The notes beneath the pieces are model-generated. The model searched no databases and had not been told where the DNA came from. It was given only the letters and a program-made list of their open reading frames with translations. 6,389 bases of DNA from Candidatus Thorarchaeota archaeon (GTDB lineage: Archaea; Asgardarchaeota; Thorarchaeia; Thorarchaeales; Thorarchaeaceae), in contig JAGLUV010000070.1 in the NCBI GenBank assembly GCA_023134215.1, forward strand, positions 1 through 6,389, in the 5' to 3' direction. A program made the translations under genes and the position numbers. Shown in pieces: positions 1 to 5,531 of the stretch. Position 1 is the stretch's first letter. Each line of letters starts with the position of its first letter.

Positions 1-51
1 GAAACCGCCTTCACACCGGCAGATTTCGAGCCCCAGATTCAGCGGTACTAG
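1..51 (+). CDS. Possible C-terminal tail of an unidentified protein (partial, 5' end outside window)
   Basis: Frame 1 on the plus strand is open from the window edge and reads ETAFTPADFEPQIQRY before a TAG stop at 49-51. The composition looks protein-like, and the stop lies 8 nt from the stop of the convergent dehydratase small-subunit gene, a normal arrangement for two genes meeting tail to tail. With only 16 residues no family can be recognised. One minus-strand frame is also open across this stretch but shows no start codon or SD motif close to the end of the operon, so the plus-strand reading is preferred. This is an inference from frame and context only. Confidence 0.35.
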   Translation, partial: ETAFTPADFEPQIQRY

Positions 52-59
52 TGTTTCAT

Positions 60-455
60 CTATTCCACAATAGAAACGACGCCGCGACCGGCGTCTACCA
101 ATAGTTTCTGTCCAGTCTTGATTTTACTGACATCAATGTGGTCAATTGTTGGTATTTCAGAGATGATACTCCCAACAGCAACCACCGGATCGGTTTCCTT
201 GTTGACTATCGCTAGGGGCGCTAGACCCGCCTTCTTCAGGGCGAAGAGCACATAGGAACCAACAGTCGAACCCTTGCCAGACGGAAACACAAGTATTTTT
301 CCAGCAACAGATTTGCCCTCAAGTTCATGTCCTTTCTCGACGATGACCCCGGTATCAGGCTCGCACCCACCGTAGAAACTGATGTCTTCTGATGTCACTA
401 GGGCTTCGCCTTCAGCTCTGCCCTTGTAGATTTTCCTACCTTCGAATTTACTCAT
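60..455 (-). CDS. Phosphomevalonate dehydratase small subunit (aconitase X swivel domain, DUF126)
   Basis: This 131-residue protein is the small, swivelling subunit of an aconitase-X (AcnX) enzyme. In archaea the heterodimer dehydrates mevalonate 5-phosphate to trans-anhydromevalonate 5-phosphate in the cytoplasm. Family hallmarks visible are the ISFYGGCEPDTG stretch (25-36), the phosphate/active-site loop FPSGKGSTVGSYVL (57-70, with the conserved Ser63), NKETDPVVAVGSI (85-97) followed by IPTID (101-105), and a C-terminal DAGRGVV (121-127). Length is typical for a stand-alone AcnX small subunit. The start is ATG at 455, because a perfect AAGGAGG lies 7 nt upstream and the ATG overlaps the large-subunit stop as ATGA. 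The frame stays open further upstream to 596, but that part is the large-subunit gene read in another frame. AcnX relatives can also act on cis-3-hydroxyproline; the neighbours decide for phosphomevalonate here. Confidence 0.93.
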   Translation of the reverse strand: MSKFEGRKIYKGRAEGEALVTSEDISFYGGCEPDTGVIVEKGHELEGKSVAGKILVFPSGKGSTVGSYVLFALKKAGLAPLAIVNKETDPVVAVGSIISEIPTIDHIDVSKIKTGQKLLVDAGRGVVSIVE

Positions 456-1645
456 GCAATCGCCTCCTTGATGCATTCCTCGATTGTTCTTATTTTTGTC
501 TTGAAGCCATTCTTTCCGCGCGCATAGAAACAAGCTTTGGCAGAGTCTGTCAGGAGACCCTTGAATCGTCCTTTTAGCGGTGCTACTGCACAACAAGCGT
601 CACTGACTAGGAACGCACCAGACTTCTCTATAGTGTCATAGTATCCCATCTTGACTGCAATATCTTTGGTGGGTTTTGCAGTCGTAATCCAGACAGTCTT
701 CTCCTTTGCCACCTTCTTGCCTTCAAGCATTTTCGCAATCCCGGCTATCTCCTTTATGCTAGCATGCGGACAGCCTACACTGATGAAGTCAATCTCAGCA
801 TCTGCATCGTCAAGCTCACTTCGAGCCGCAACCAACTCATCCTGAGTGATGACTTCAATCTTGTCAGGTATCAGTGTCCTGTTTGGCGTCAAACCTTCCA
901 TGTGGAAGAGTGCAACTCCTCCATAGGTTGCAACCGATGCGCAAAACGACTTCAGCTGCTCAGATGTAGCATTTGGCACCCCCGCGATATAGGGTATCGC
1001 CTTCTTTGTGCGCGTCCCGATTATTTGCCCGAGAAGGCCAAAATCATCAGTGTTCTCAATCCTTGCCTCGACGTTGTATCTAACCTGTGCAATGCGGTTC
1101 TCTTGTAGGTGAAATCCGTACTCTGCAGTTCTCCCGGTAAGTGCTGAAGCGAGTGCACTTGGCCCCCCTTCTCTATTGGTCAGTGCACCAATAACCGAGT
1201 TAGCAAAGCATACCGCTGAAGACTCCGCCCACGCGATATGTTCCCCGTAGTGCGGCAGATTACCGATTAGGTACGGTGTGCATGTGCAAGTGGCGATCAC
1301 ACCCATCTTCAAGAAGGCATCCACTACTCTCTCCTGATTCTTCGCAAAGTTCTCGCTGATACCGTGCTTCTTCCATTCAGTCAAATCCATTCCGGCAGGA
1401 TTCAGAGTGGTGAGGACTCTGGTCTGACCATCTTCTGCCATATCGGAGAGATATTCAAGACCTGCTTCCCCAAGATTATGGTACGAAACCCCTGCGATTT
1501 GAACACTTGAAACTGGAATGAGTCTCTTAGCCCCGTATATTTCTCCAAGTGCTGTTATGATCTCCATGGCCTTTCTGGCAGCTTTTCCGTGCTTACCATT
1601 TAGCATATCTCTGTCATCTTTAGTGAGTTCCAGCCCCAATCTCAA
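452..1645 (-). CDS. Phosphomevalonate dehydratase large (catalytic) subunit, aconitase X family
   Basis: A 397-residue AcnX catalytic subunit that pairs with the small subunit just downstream to convert mevalonate 5-phosphate into trans-anhydromevalonate 5-phosphate. Recognisable blocks are LTKDDRDMLNGKHG (7-20), the LIPVSSVQIAGVSYHNLG block (42-59), TTLNPAGMDL (79-88), the Cys-containing ATCTCTPYLIGNLPHYGEHI (118-137), ESSAVCFANSVIGALTNREGG (141-161), VGCPH (290-294) and the late SDACCAVAPL (348-357). Several cysteines (120, 122, 146, 292, 351, 352, 372) are available to hold an iron-sulfur cluster, as expected for the aconitase superfamily; which are ligands cannot be decided here. The start is not ATG: TTG at 1645 overlaps the decarboxylase stop, and a second TTG two codons on (1639) is better spaced from AGGAG. 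Starting at Met14 would remove conserved sequence. The length matches archaeal stand-alone AcnX large subunits. Confidence 0.93.
   Translation of the reverse strand: MRLGLELTKDDRDMLNGKHGKAARKAMEIITALGEIYGAKRLIPVSSVQIAGVSYHNLGEAGLEYLSDMAEDGQTRVLTTLNPAGMDLTEWKKHGISENFAKNQERVVDAFLKMGVIATCTCTPYLIGNLPHYGEHIAWAESSAVCFANSVIGALTNREGGPSALASALTGRTAEYGFHLQENRIAQVRYNVEARIENTDDFGLLGQIIGTRTKKAIPYIAGVPNATSEQLKSFCASVATYGGVALFHMEGLTPNRTLIPDKIEVITQDELVAARSELDDADAEIDFISVGCPHASIKEIAGIAKMLEGKKVAKEKTVWITTAKPTKDIAVKMGYYDTIEKSGAFLVSDACCAVAPLKGRFKGLLTDSAKACFYARGKNGFKTKIRTIEECIKEAIA
463..469 (-). promoter_or_regulatory. Shine-Dalgarno site of the dehydratase small subunit
   Basis: The minus strand reads AAGGAGG, then 7 nt, then ATG at 455. 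The site lies inside the end of the large-subunit gene and fixes the small-subunit start, ruling out the longer upstream frame. Strong SD plus ATGA overlap suggests coupled translation, fitting equal production of two subunits of one enzyme. Confidence 0.88.
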
Positions 1646-2949
1646 TCGCTCCTGAATTTGCTTGGGTCCATCTTTGGGAATTCTGCTCGATCAAAGCTCT
1701 TTCCTTTCGCAACCAGTGGCTTTGTGACATCGAAGCCAATCTTTGTAGTCAACTTGGTGCCTGGCTCAGCACTTGGGTCGAGAGAACTACCAGGTTCCCG
1801 ATCCTTGATGAGCATATCTTCATCACCTTGGAATCGTGTCGCCAATGCCCACTCTCTGTCTTGCTCGTTGTAGATGTCTATGTCATCATCATAAACCCAG
1901 ACATGTTTTGCGCTTCGGTGCCCTCCAAATGCCCCCTCCAGAGCTTTGATGCCATCATCCTCATTCTTTTTCCTGATTTTGATGGCTATGTGAAGCCAAC
2001 TTGCGCCTCCAGGCGTGATGTTAACATCAAGCACATCAACTCCCTTCTCGGCCACCTTGCGAAAGACAGTGGGTTCCCTAGGCATCCCCATCAAGACCTT
2101 GTGCTCGGATCGTCCGGGCAGAAGTCCCTGCCAGATTGCAGTCTTTCTGTGAGTAATCTTCTTGACTTCAAAGATGGGTTCCTGACGAATCACGTCTACT
2201 GTTTCTGTCAGGTCAATGAATGGGCCTTCATCAGCTTTCTCTTCCAAGAACACTCTCCCTTCCAGCACAAACTCTGAATCTGCCGGTATCATCAGGTCAA
2301 GGGTCTTTGCTTTAGTCACCCTAATTGGTCTGAGCGCGTTGGCTATCTCAAGTTCGTTTACGCCTGTTTCCACGGAAGTTGCAGCAGCTATCAAAATCTC
2401 CGGTGTATTGCCTACGCAGTACACAACGTCCACCTCGCCATTCCGTTCCAAGAACTTGTGAAAGTCACGTCCTTTGACAACTCTGGTGACCATTCGGTCC
2501 TTGCCAATCTGCATGGCTCGATGGAAGTCAAGATTCTGTCCAAACTCAGGGTCGCTAGCAACAACAACCCCCGATGATATGTAGGGTCCTCCATCCACCT
2601 CATTATGAACTAATATCGGGATGTCATCCAAGTCCACGCTATCCCTAATCACCTCTTGGCAAGGTGCATCCTTTGTTGCTTCAGGATGGCTTCTGTTCTC
2701 AATAGCCCTGGTAAGAGTTGGAATGATATCCTCCGTCTTGATTCCGAAATAATCCGCAATCTGTTCCTTTGTGCAGAAGAGGTTCCCTGCTACTCGAAAT
2801 TCAGACTCTCTCACATTTTCGAATATAGCTGGTGTTGGTTCCAATGCCTTGAGTACGCCTGCAATCTCAAGACTCCTTGAGATTTTCTTGTCAAATCTCT
2901 CTATCTTGTTCTCCTTGCTCAATTTCTTAATGTAGTTCTCGAGTGTCAT
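1642..2949 (-). CDS. UbiD-family decarboxylase, probable anhydromevalonate phosphate decarboxylase
   Basis: A 435-residue UbiD-family enzyme predicted to decarboxylate trans-anhydromevalonate 5-phosphate to isopentenyl phosphate, using prenylated FMN supplied by a UbiX-type prenyltransferase (not in this window). The UbiD fold is visible throughout: the N-terminal block LEIAGVLKAL (27-36), IFENV and AGNLFCTKEQIA (42-65), DLDDIPILVH (106-115), the cofactor/metal region GGPYISSGVVVASDPEFG (120-137) continuing to NLDFHRAMQIGKDRM (139-153), VGNTPEILIAAATS (179-192), the acidic PADSEFVLEGR (222-232) and EGPFID (241-246), and a late VNITPGGASWLH (309-320). The start chosen is ATG at 2949. It lies 8 nt after GAGAGG and 14 nt past the kinase stop, and the resulting N-terminus MTLENYIKKL matches the usual beginning of UbiD proteins. 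An in-frame ATG at 2988 would add 13 residues and overlap the kinase. The family alone would allow phenolic or polyprenyl substrates; the operon makes the mevalonate role most likely. Confidence 0.92.
   Translation of the reverse strand: MTLENYIKKLSKENKIERFDKKISRSLEIAGVLKALEPTPAIFENVRESEFRVAGNLFCTKEQIADYFGIKTEDIIPTLTRAIENRSHPEATKDAPCQEVIRDSVDLDDIPILVHNEVDGGPYISSGVVVASDPEFGQNLDFHRAMQIGKDRMVTRVVKGRDFHKFLERNGEVDVVYCVGNTPEILIAAATSVETGVNELEIANALRPIRVTKAKTLDLMIPADSEFVLEGRVFLEEKADEGPFIDLTETVDVIRQEPIFEVKKITHRKTAIWQGLLPGRSEHKVLMGMPREPTVFRKVAEKGVDVLDVNITPGGASWLHIAIKIRKKNEDDGIKALEGAFGGHRSAKHVWVYDDDIDIYNEQDREWALATRFQGDEDMLIKDREPGSSLDPSAEPGTKLTTKIGFDVTKPLVAKGKSFDRAEFPKMDPSKFRSD
1649..1653 (-). promoter_or_regulatory. 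Shine-Dalgarno site of the dehydratase large subunit (decides between two TTG starts)
   Basis: The minus strand reads AGGAG followed by CGA and TTG (start at 1645, only 3 nt away), then AGA and a second in-frame TTG at 1639 (9 nt away). The second spacing is closer to the usual optimum, so the real protein may begin two residues later; coordinates of the gene are given with the first TTG. No ATG or GTG start lies near. Confidence 0.6.
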
Positions 2950-2957
2950 TACACACG

Positions 2958-2963
2958 CCTCTC
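2958..2963 (-). promoter_or_regulatory. Shine-Dalgarno site of the UbiD-type decarboxylase
   Basis: GAGAGG on the minus strand directly follows the mevalonate kinase TAA (2966-2964) and is separated by 8 nt from ATG at 2949. It favours the shorter decarboxylase start over the ATG at 2988. Confidence 0.65.
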
Positions 2964-3905
2964 TTACAGTCCAAAGGATGTTGTCCATACCCCCGCCGCG
3001 CCTGCTTGTTCCAAGGTTTTTGTAATCCTATCTCTGGCGGCCTCATCCGGGGCTAGCGATATCATATTGCCTCCTCGTCCCGTCCCAGTCATCTTGGAGC
3101 CCAGCGCTCCATTCTCTCTGGCAACTTCTGTCAGGGCATCTAATTCTTTGCACGATACAGTGAGTTCCTGCAGCAGTTCGTGGTTCCTGTTCATGAGCTT
3201 GCCCACTTTCGAGAAATCCAGTTGAAGCAATGCATCACGACCAGAATGAACTAGGGTTTCATACTCTTGTGCAATTTTGTCGAACCATTCAGGATTCTCG
3301 TCTTTCTTGGCTCTTACATCCCCTACTACCTCTATCGTACTCGCAGTGATACCAGTGGATGCAATCACTAAATGCGCCAGTTTCTTCAGCTTGAGTTTCT
3401 CAAATGTAGGCGGTCCGCCCTCGAGATCTCTGATATACCACACAAGTCCTCCAAAGGTTGACGCAGTGTTATCAATCCCAGACGGTGTCCCGTGATAGCC
3501 CTTCTCCCCCTCGAATGCAGCCTCATTGATCTGGTCATTGTTCAGTCCAAGCGAGAATGCATCATCCAGAGATCGAGCTAGAGCGACACAGCTCGCTGCA
3601 CTTGCTCCTATGCCAGACGCGCAAACTAAGTCGCCTCCCAACTCAATATGAAGGCCCGTTTTTGACAAGTCCACGTTGCAATATCGAAGCACATTGTCAA
3701 TCGAAACCTTTTGCTCATCGAGCTTCTTGGCCTTGTATCCAGGCATAGCTGGCCTCTTATCATCAAGGGTCCATCCCGCTTGGTCTATCTTGCTAACCTT
3801 CGCCGTAGTTTCGGCAGCTATACCTGCAGCAAGTGCAGGTAGTCCATATACCACAAAATGCTCACCGAAGAGGATAGTCTTGCCTTTTCCGCTTCCTTGA
3901 CCCAT
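2964..3905 (-). CDS. mvk: Mevalonate kinase (GHMP kinase family)
   Basis: A 313-residue cytoplasmic kinase that uses ATP to make mevalonate 5-phosphate. All three GHMP motifs are present: motif 1 KTILFGEHFVVYGLPALA (9-26), with Lys9 at the usual catalytic lysine place; motif 2, the phosphate-binding CASGIGASAA (95-104); and motif 3 KMTGTGRGGNMISL (271-284). The GEKGYHGTPSGIDNTAS stretch (133-149) is diagnostic of mevalonate kinases and holds the likely catalytic Asp145. Length is typical for archaeal enzymes. Motif 3 departs from the textbook GAGGGGC form, with Thr275, Arg277 and Asn280; an Arg at this place occurs in some other mevalonate kinases, so activity is still expected. The gene is first in the operon and its ATG at 3905 is preceded only by weak purine-rich sequence. 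Phosphomevalonate kinase is not next to it, consistent with its product entering the dehydratase branch. Confidence 0.95.
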   Translation of the reverse strand: MGQGSGKGKTILFGEHFVVYGLPALAAGIAAETTAKVSKIDQAGWTLDDKRPAMPGYKAKKLDEQKVSIDNVLRYCNVDLSKTGLHIELGGDLVCASGIGASAASCVALARSLDDAFSLGLNNDQINEAAFEGEKGYHGTPSGIDNTASTFGGLVWYIRDLEGGPPTFEKLKLKKLAHLVIASTGITASTIEVVGDVRAKKDENPEWFDKIAQEYETLVHSGRDALLQLDFSKVGKLMNRNHELLQELTVSCKELDALTEVARENGALGSKMTGTGRGGNMISLAPDEAARDRITKTLEQAGAAGVWTTSFGL

Positions 3906-3940
3906 TCTCGCTCACTCAAGTTTAGGTCTGTGAAGCAGCT

Positions 3941-3950
3941 ACAATTAATC
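3941..3950 (-). promoter_or_regulatory. Candidate TATA element for the mevalonate operon
   Basis: The minus strand reads GATTAATTGT, the most AT-rich stretch close to the mevalonate kinase start. Its centre lies about 40 nt from ATG at 3905. With an archaeal TATA-to-start-site distance near 25 nt this predicts a short leader of roughly 14 nt. The match to consensus is modest and there is no clear upstream BRE, so this is a tentative call from position and composition. Confidence 0.35.
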
Positions 3951-4004
3951 GTTGCGTTTGAGCTCCTTCATCGACATTAGCTTAAGTTATGGACACTCCC
4001 CCCG

Positions 4005-4012
4005 TTGCGCAA
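4005..4012. repeat. 8-bp perfect palindrome TTGCGCAA between the divergent promoters
   Basis: TTGCGCAA sits between the candidate promoters of the mevalonate operon and of the methyltransferase, about 30 bp upstream of the latter's TATA element. A dimeric regulator could bind such a site, but eight bases are short and the symmetry does not extend outward. No regulator gene is adjacent. Confidence 0.2.
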
Positions 4013-4039
4013 GACTCTTGTCCATTTCACCCGATGAAC

Positions 4040-4046
4040 AATATAT
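4040..4046 (+). promoter_or_regulatory. TATA box of the methyltransferase gene, predicting a leaderless transcript
   Basis: AATATAT is centred 25 nt before ATG at 4068, which is the distance at which archaeal transcription usually begins downstream of TATA. The preceding GATGAAC gives a plausible purine/A-rich BRE. No SD motif precedes the ATG (the sequence is GCGGGATA). Together these predict transcription starting at or next to the start codon. Confidence 0.55.
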
Positions 4047-4067
4047 CAACGTGTAAATTGCGGGATA

Positions 4068-5036
4068 ATGATGAGAATTCTCGATCTCTTTGCAGGTGCA
4101 GGTGGTTTCTCTGCTGGATTCGATTCGCCATCTGCTCACTCGCACCTAGCAATAGACAATGACCCTTTTCCTCTAGGCACATATGCACTAAATAATCCCC
4201 ATTCCAAAACATTGCAGCGCGACATCAGTAAACTTCACTCATTGCAGATAGAGAGGGCTCTTGGAGGGGCCCCAGACATAATCATTGCGTCACCACCTTG
4301 CGAAGAATTCAGTCTAGCGAATCCAAAGAGCCTTGATTTTGCAGCTGAGCGCATCTATGGTACAGGAACTGCACGATTATTGTTGGATACAATCCGACTG
4401 ATTGGAGACCTCGCTCCAGAAGTCTTTGTGATAGAGAACGTGGCCGCGCTCCTTAGGGCAGGAGGCAGAGAAATAGCGACTCGAGAGTTCGAGCGTATCG
4501 GAATCTATGATATCCACTTCAATCTAATCAGAGCTCATCAACACGGAAATCCCTCGAAACGTCTCAGACTCTTCATGAGCAACATGAAATTAAAACTTCC
4601 AAGAAGTCATTCCCCCACTGTCATGGACGCAATTGGTAATCTCCCTCCCCTTGGACTCAATGCTCTTCTAAGCCCCTCCAATGAGATCCCTAACCACGTT
4701 CATCGTCCTGCTACCGAACGCAATCAGAAACTAATCAATAAGGTACGGTGGGGTTTCGGCGCGAAGCAGTTCAGGGGCCCAAAAGGCAGAACCATGCCCA
4801 ACTGGGTAAGATTATACCCGAATCAATCTGCATCATCCATTATTGGCCTATCTCGTTATATTCACCCATACGAGGATCGACTACTCACTGTGCGCGAACA
4901 CGCGCGACTAATGTCGTATCCAGATGGCTTTGTCTTTACGGGCCCAACTGAGAGCCAATACAATCAAGTGGGGGAAAGTGTTCCACCCCTCATATCTAAG
5001 CTCATAGCCAAGGAGGTTCAAACACATCTTGAATGA
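4068..5036 (+). CDS. C5-cytosine methyltransferase (DNA methyltransferase family), solitary
   Basis: A 322-residue S-adenosylmethionine-dependent C5-cytosine methyltransferase. Motifs appear in the canonical order: I, LDLFAGAGGFSAGF (5-18); acidic Asp30 of motif II; IV with the catalytic Cys78 in ASPPCEEFSLAN (74-85); VI, VIENV (121-125); VIII, SKRLRLF (163-169, Arg165 and Arg167); IX, LTVREHARLMSYPDGF (273-288); and X, NQVGESVPP (299-307). The segment between VIII and IX (about 170-272) should hold the target-recognition domain, a short one, so the target cannot be predicted. Motif IV has CEEFS rather than the common CQxFS. No restriction endonuclease gene is beside it, so it looks like an orphan enzyme; a role in RNA methylation, as in Dnmt2, cannot be excluded. 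ATG at 4068 is followed directly by a second ATG at 4071; either could be used. It is divergent from the mevalonate operon and overlaps the following SPOUT-like gene. Confidence 0.9.
   Translation: MMRILDLFAGAGGFSAGFDSPSAHSHLAIDNDPFPLGTYALNNPHSKTLQRDISKLHSLQIERALGGAPDIIIASPPCEEFSLANPKSLDFAAERIYGTGTARLLLDTIRLIGDLAPEVFVIENVAALLRAGGREIATREFERIGIYDIHFNLIRAHQHGNPSKRLRLFMSNMKLKLPRSHSPTVMDAIGNLPPLGLNALLSPSNEIPNHVHRPATERNQKLINKVRWGFGAKQFRGPKGRTMPNWVRLYPNQSASSIIGLSRYIHPYEDRLLTVREHARLMSYPDGFVFTGPTESQYNQVGESVPPLISKLIAKEVQTHLE
5011..5016 (+). promoter_or_regulatory. Shine-Dalgarno site of the SPOUT-like gene
   Basis: A perfect AGGAGG lies inside the 3' end of the methyltransferase gene, 12 nt before TTG at 5029. 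The spacing is a little long, but no other in-frame start lies closer: the ATG at 5033 is out of frame and GTG at 5050 is 33 nt away. It supports the TTG start and coupled translation with the methyltransferase. Confidence 0.55.
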
Positions 5037-5499
5037 TACTACAAAGAACGTGTATGTAGTACTACATAACGTACATTCAGTTAGCAAGGTTGCCGAAACC
5101 GCCCAGGTCGTCTACGGTTTCGGGTTTTCCAACTTCATTGTTTCAAAAGCTGAGGGCTCAGCCGCTCAGACAGGGGTTCCGGACGCAAATCGGTTTGCAG
5201 TCAAGATGAAGAGCAGCTTCATGGTGATGCCAGATTTACGAGATGTGCTCGAAGTCCTCGGAGTTGAAACCCCCCTGTTAGTCACCTCCCCCGTTCTCAC
5301 AAAAGAGAGAGTAAACTTTGACACGCTTGCCAAGAGAGTGAGGTCAGGAGAGAGAACAATGATAGTCCTGTCTGGCAGCAACAGCTCGTTTTCGCGAAAA
5401 GAAATGGACATGGGTGAGTGCATGAGCCTTAACGCTCGTGTCGATATCGGGCCTGCAGGAACTGCAGCGGTAATCCTTCATAGAATCCTTAACTCATGA
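5029..5499 (+). CDS. SPOUT-like protein (resembles the archaeal COG4080 group), possible RNA methyltransferase
   Basis: A 156-residue protein that appears to belong to the small archaeal SPOUT group known as COG4080, variously annotated as SpoU-like methylase or RecB-family nuclease; its substrate is not known. Visible features are an N-terminal beta strand VYVVLHNVHSV (8-18), the GSAAQTGVPDA motif (43-53), PDLRDVLEVLG (68-78), a glycine/serine turn VLSGSNSSFSRKEM (113-126), and a C-terminal MSLNARVDIGPAGTAAVIL (132-150). The last resembles the SPOUT knot, where a Leu-Asn-rich loop precedes a helix and binds S-adenosylmethionine. Translation probably begins at TTG 5029, giving an 8-nt overlap with the methyltransferase gene; GTG at 5050 would drop seven poorly conserved residues. 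Tight linkage to a methyltransferase suggests co-expression. The family assignment is from memory of motifs, not from a search. Confidence 0.65.
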   Translation: MNDTTKNVYVVLHNVHSVSKVAETAQVVYGFGFSNFIVSKAEGSAAQTGVPDANRFAVKMKSSFMVMPDLRDVLEVLGVETPLLVTSPVLTKERVNFDTLAKRVRSGERTMIVLSGSNSSFSRKEMDMGECMSLNARVDIGPAGTAAVILHRILNS

Positions 5500-5531
5500 A
5501 AGCGATGAGGTACTAAGAGGATTGACCCAAT

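Larger units (their letters stand above)
60..3905 (-). other. Operon for the modified (archaeal) mevalonate pathway: MK - UbiD decarboxylase - dehydratase L - dehydratase S
   Basis: Four same-strand genes follow one another with almost no spacing. There are 14 nt between the mevalonate kinase stop and the decarboxylase start, a 4-nt overlap (TTGA) between decarboxylase and large subunit if the first TTG is used, and a 4-nt overlap (ATGA) between large and small subunits. The last three each have an SD motif on the minus strand. In transcription order they supply consecutive steps from mevalonate to isopentenyl phosphate. Co-transcription from a promoter upstream of 3905 is inferred from spacing; no terminator-like T-run or hairpin is obvious after the last stop at 60. 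Confidence 0.85.

Noticed and set aside
456..596. N-terminal extension of the small dehydratase subunit to a 178-residue protein
   Set aside because: The added residues are the large-subunit gene read in another frame; a strong SD and ATG at 455 define the real start.
764..1108. 114-residue plus-strand frame
   Set aside because: It is antisense to the dehydratase large subunit and its sequence resembles no known protein.
1828..2277. 149-residue plus-strand frame
   Set aside because: It is antisense to the well-supported UbiD gene, shows no family motif and has no SD or promoter.
3945..3977. Ten-codon minus-strand micro-frame upstream of mevalonate kinase (MSMKELKRND)
   Set aside because: Too short to judge; it lacks an SD and its stop overlaps the candidate TATA element, so it is probably not transcribed.
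4027..4212. 61-residue minus-strand frame at the methyltransferase start
   Set aside because: It lies across the methyltransferase promoter and motif I coding region in antisense and has no recognisable features.
5166..5423. 85-residue minus-strand frame
   Set aside because: It is antisense to the SPOUT-like gene, which has better motif and context support.
4068..5499. Restriction-modification or defence island
   Set aside because: Only the methyltransferase is present; the neighbouring SPOUT-like and DUF362 genes do not resemble endonucleases or known defence genes.
5500..5531. Bidirectional terminator between the convergent stops
   Set aside because: No hairpin or T-run could be seen on either strand.
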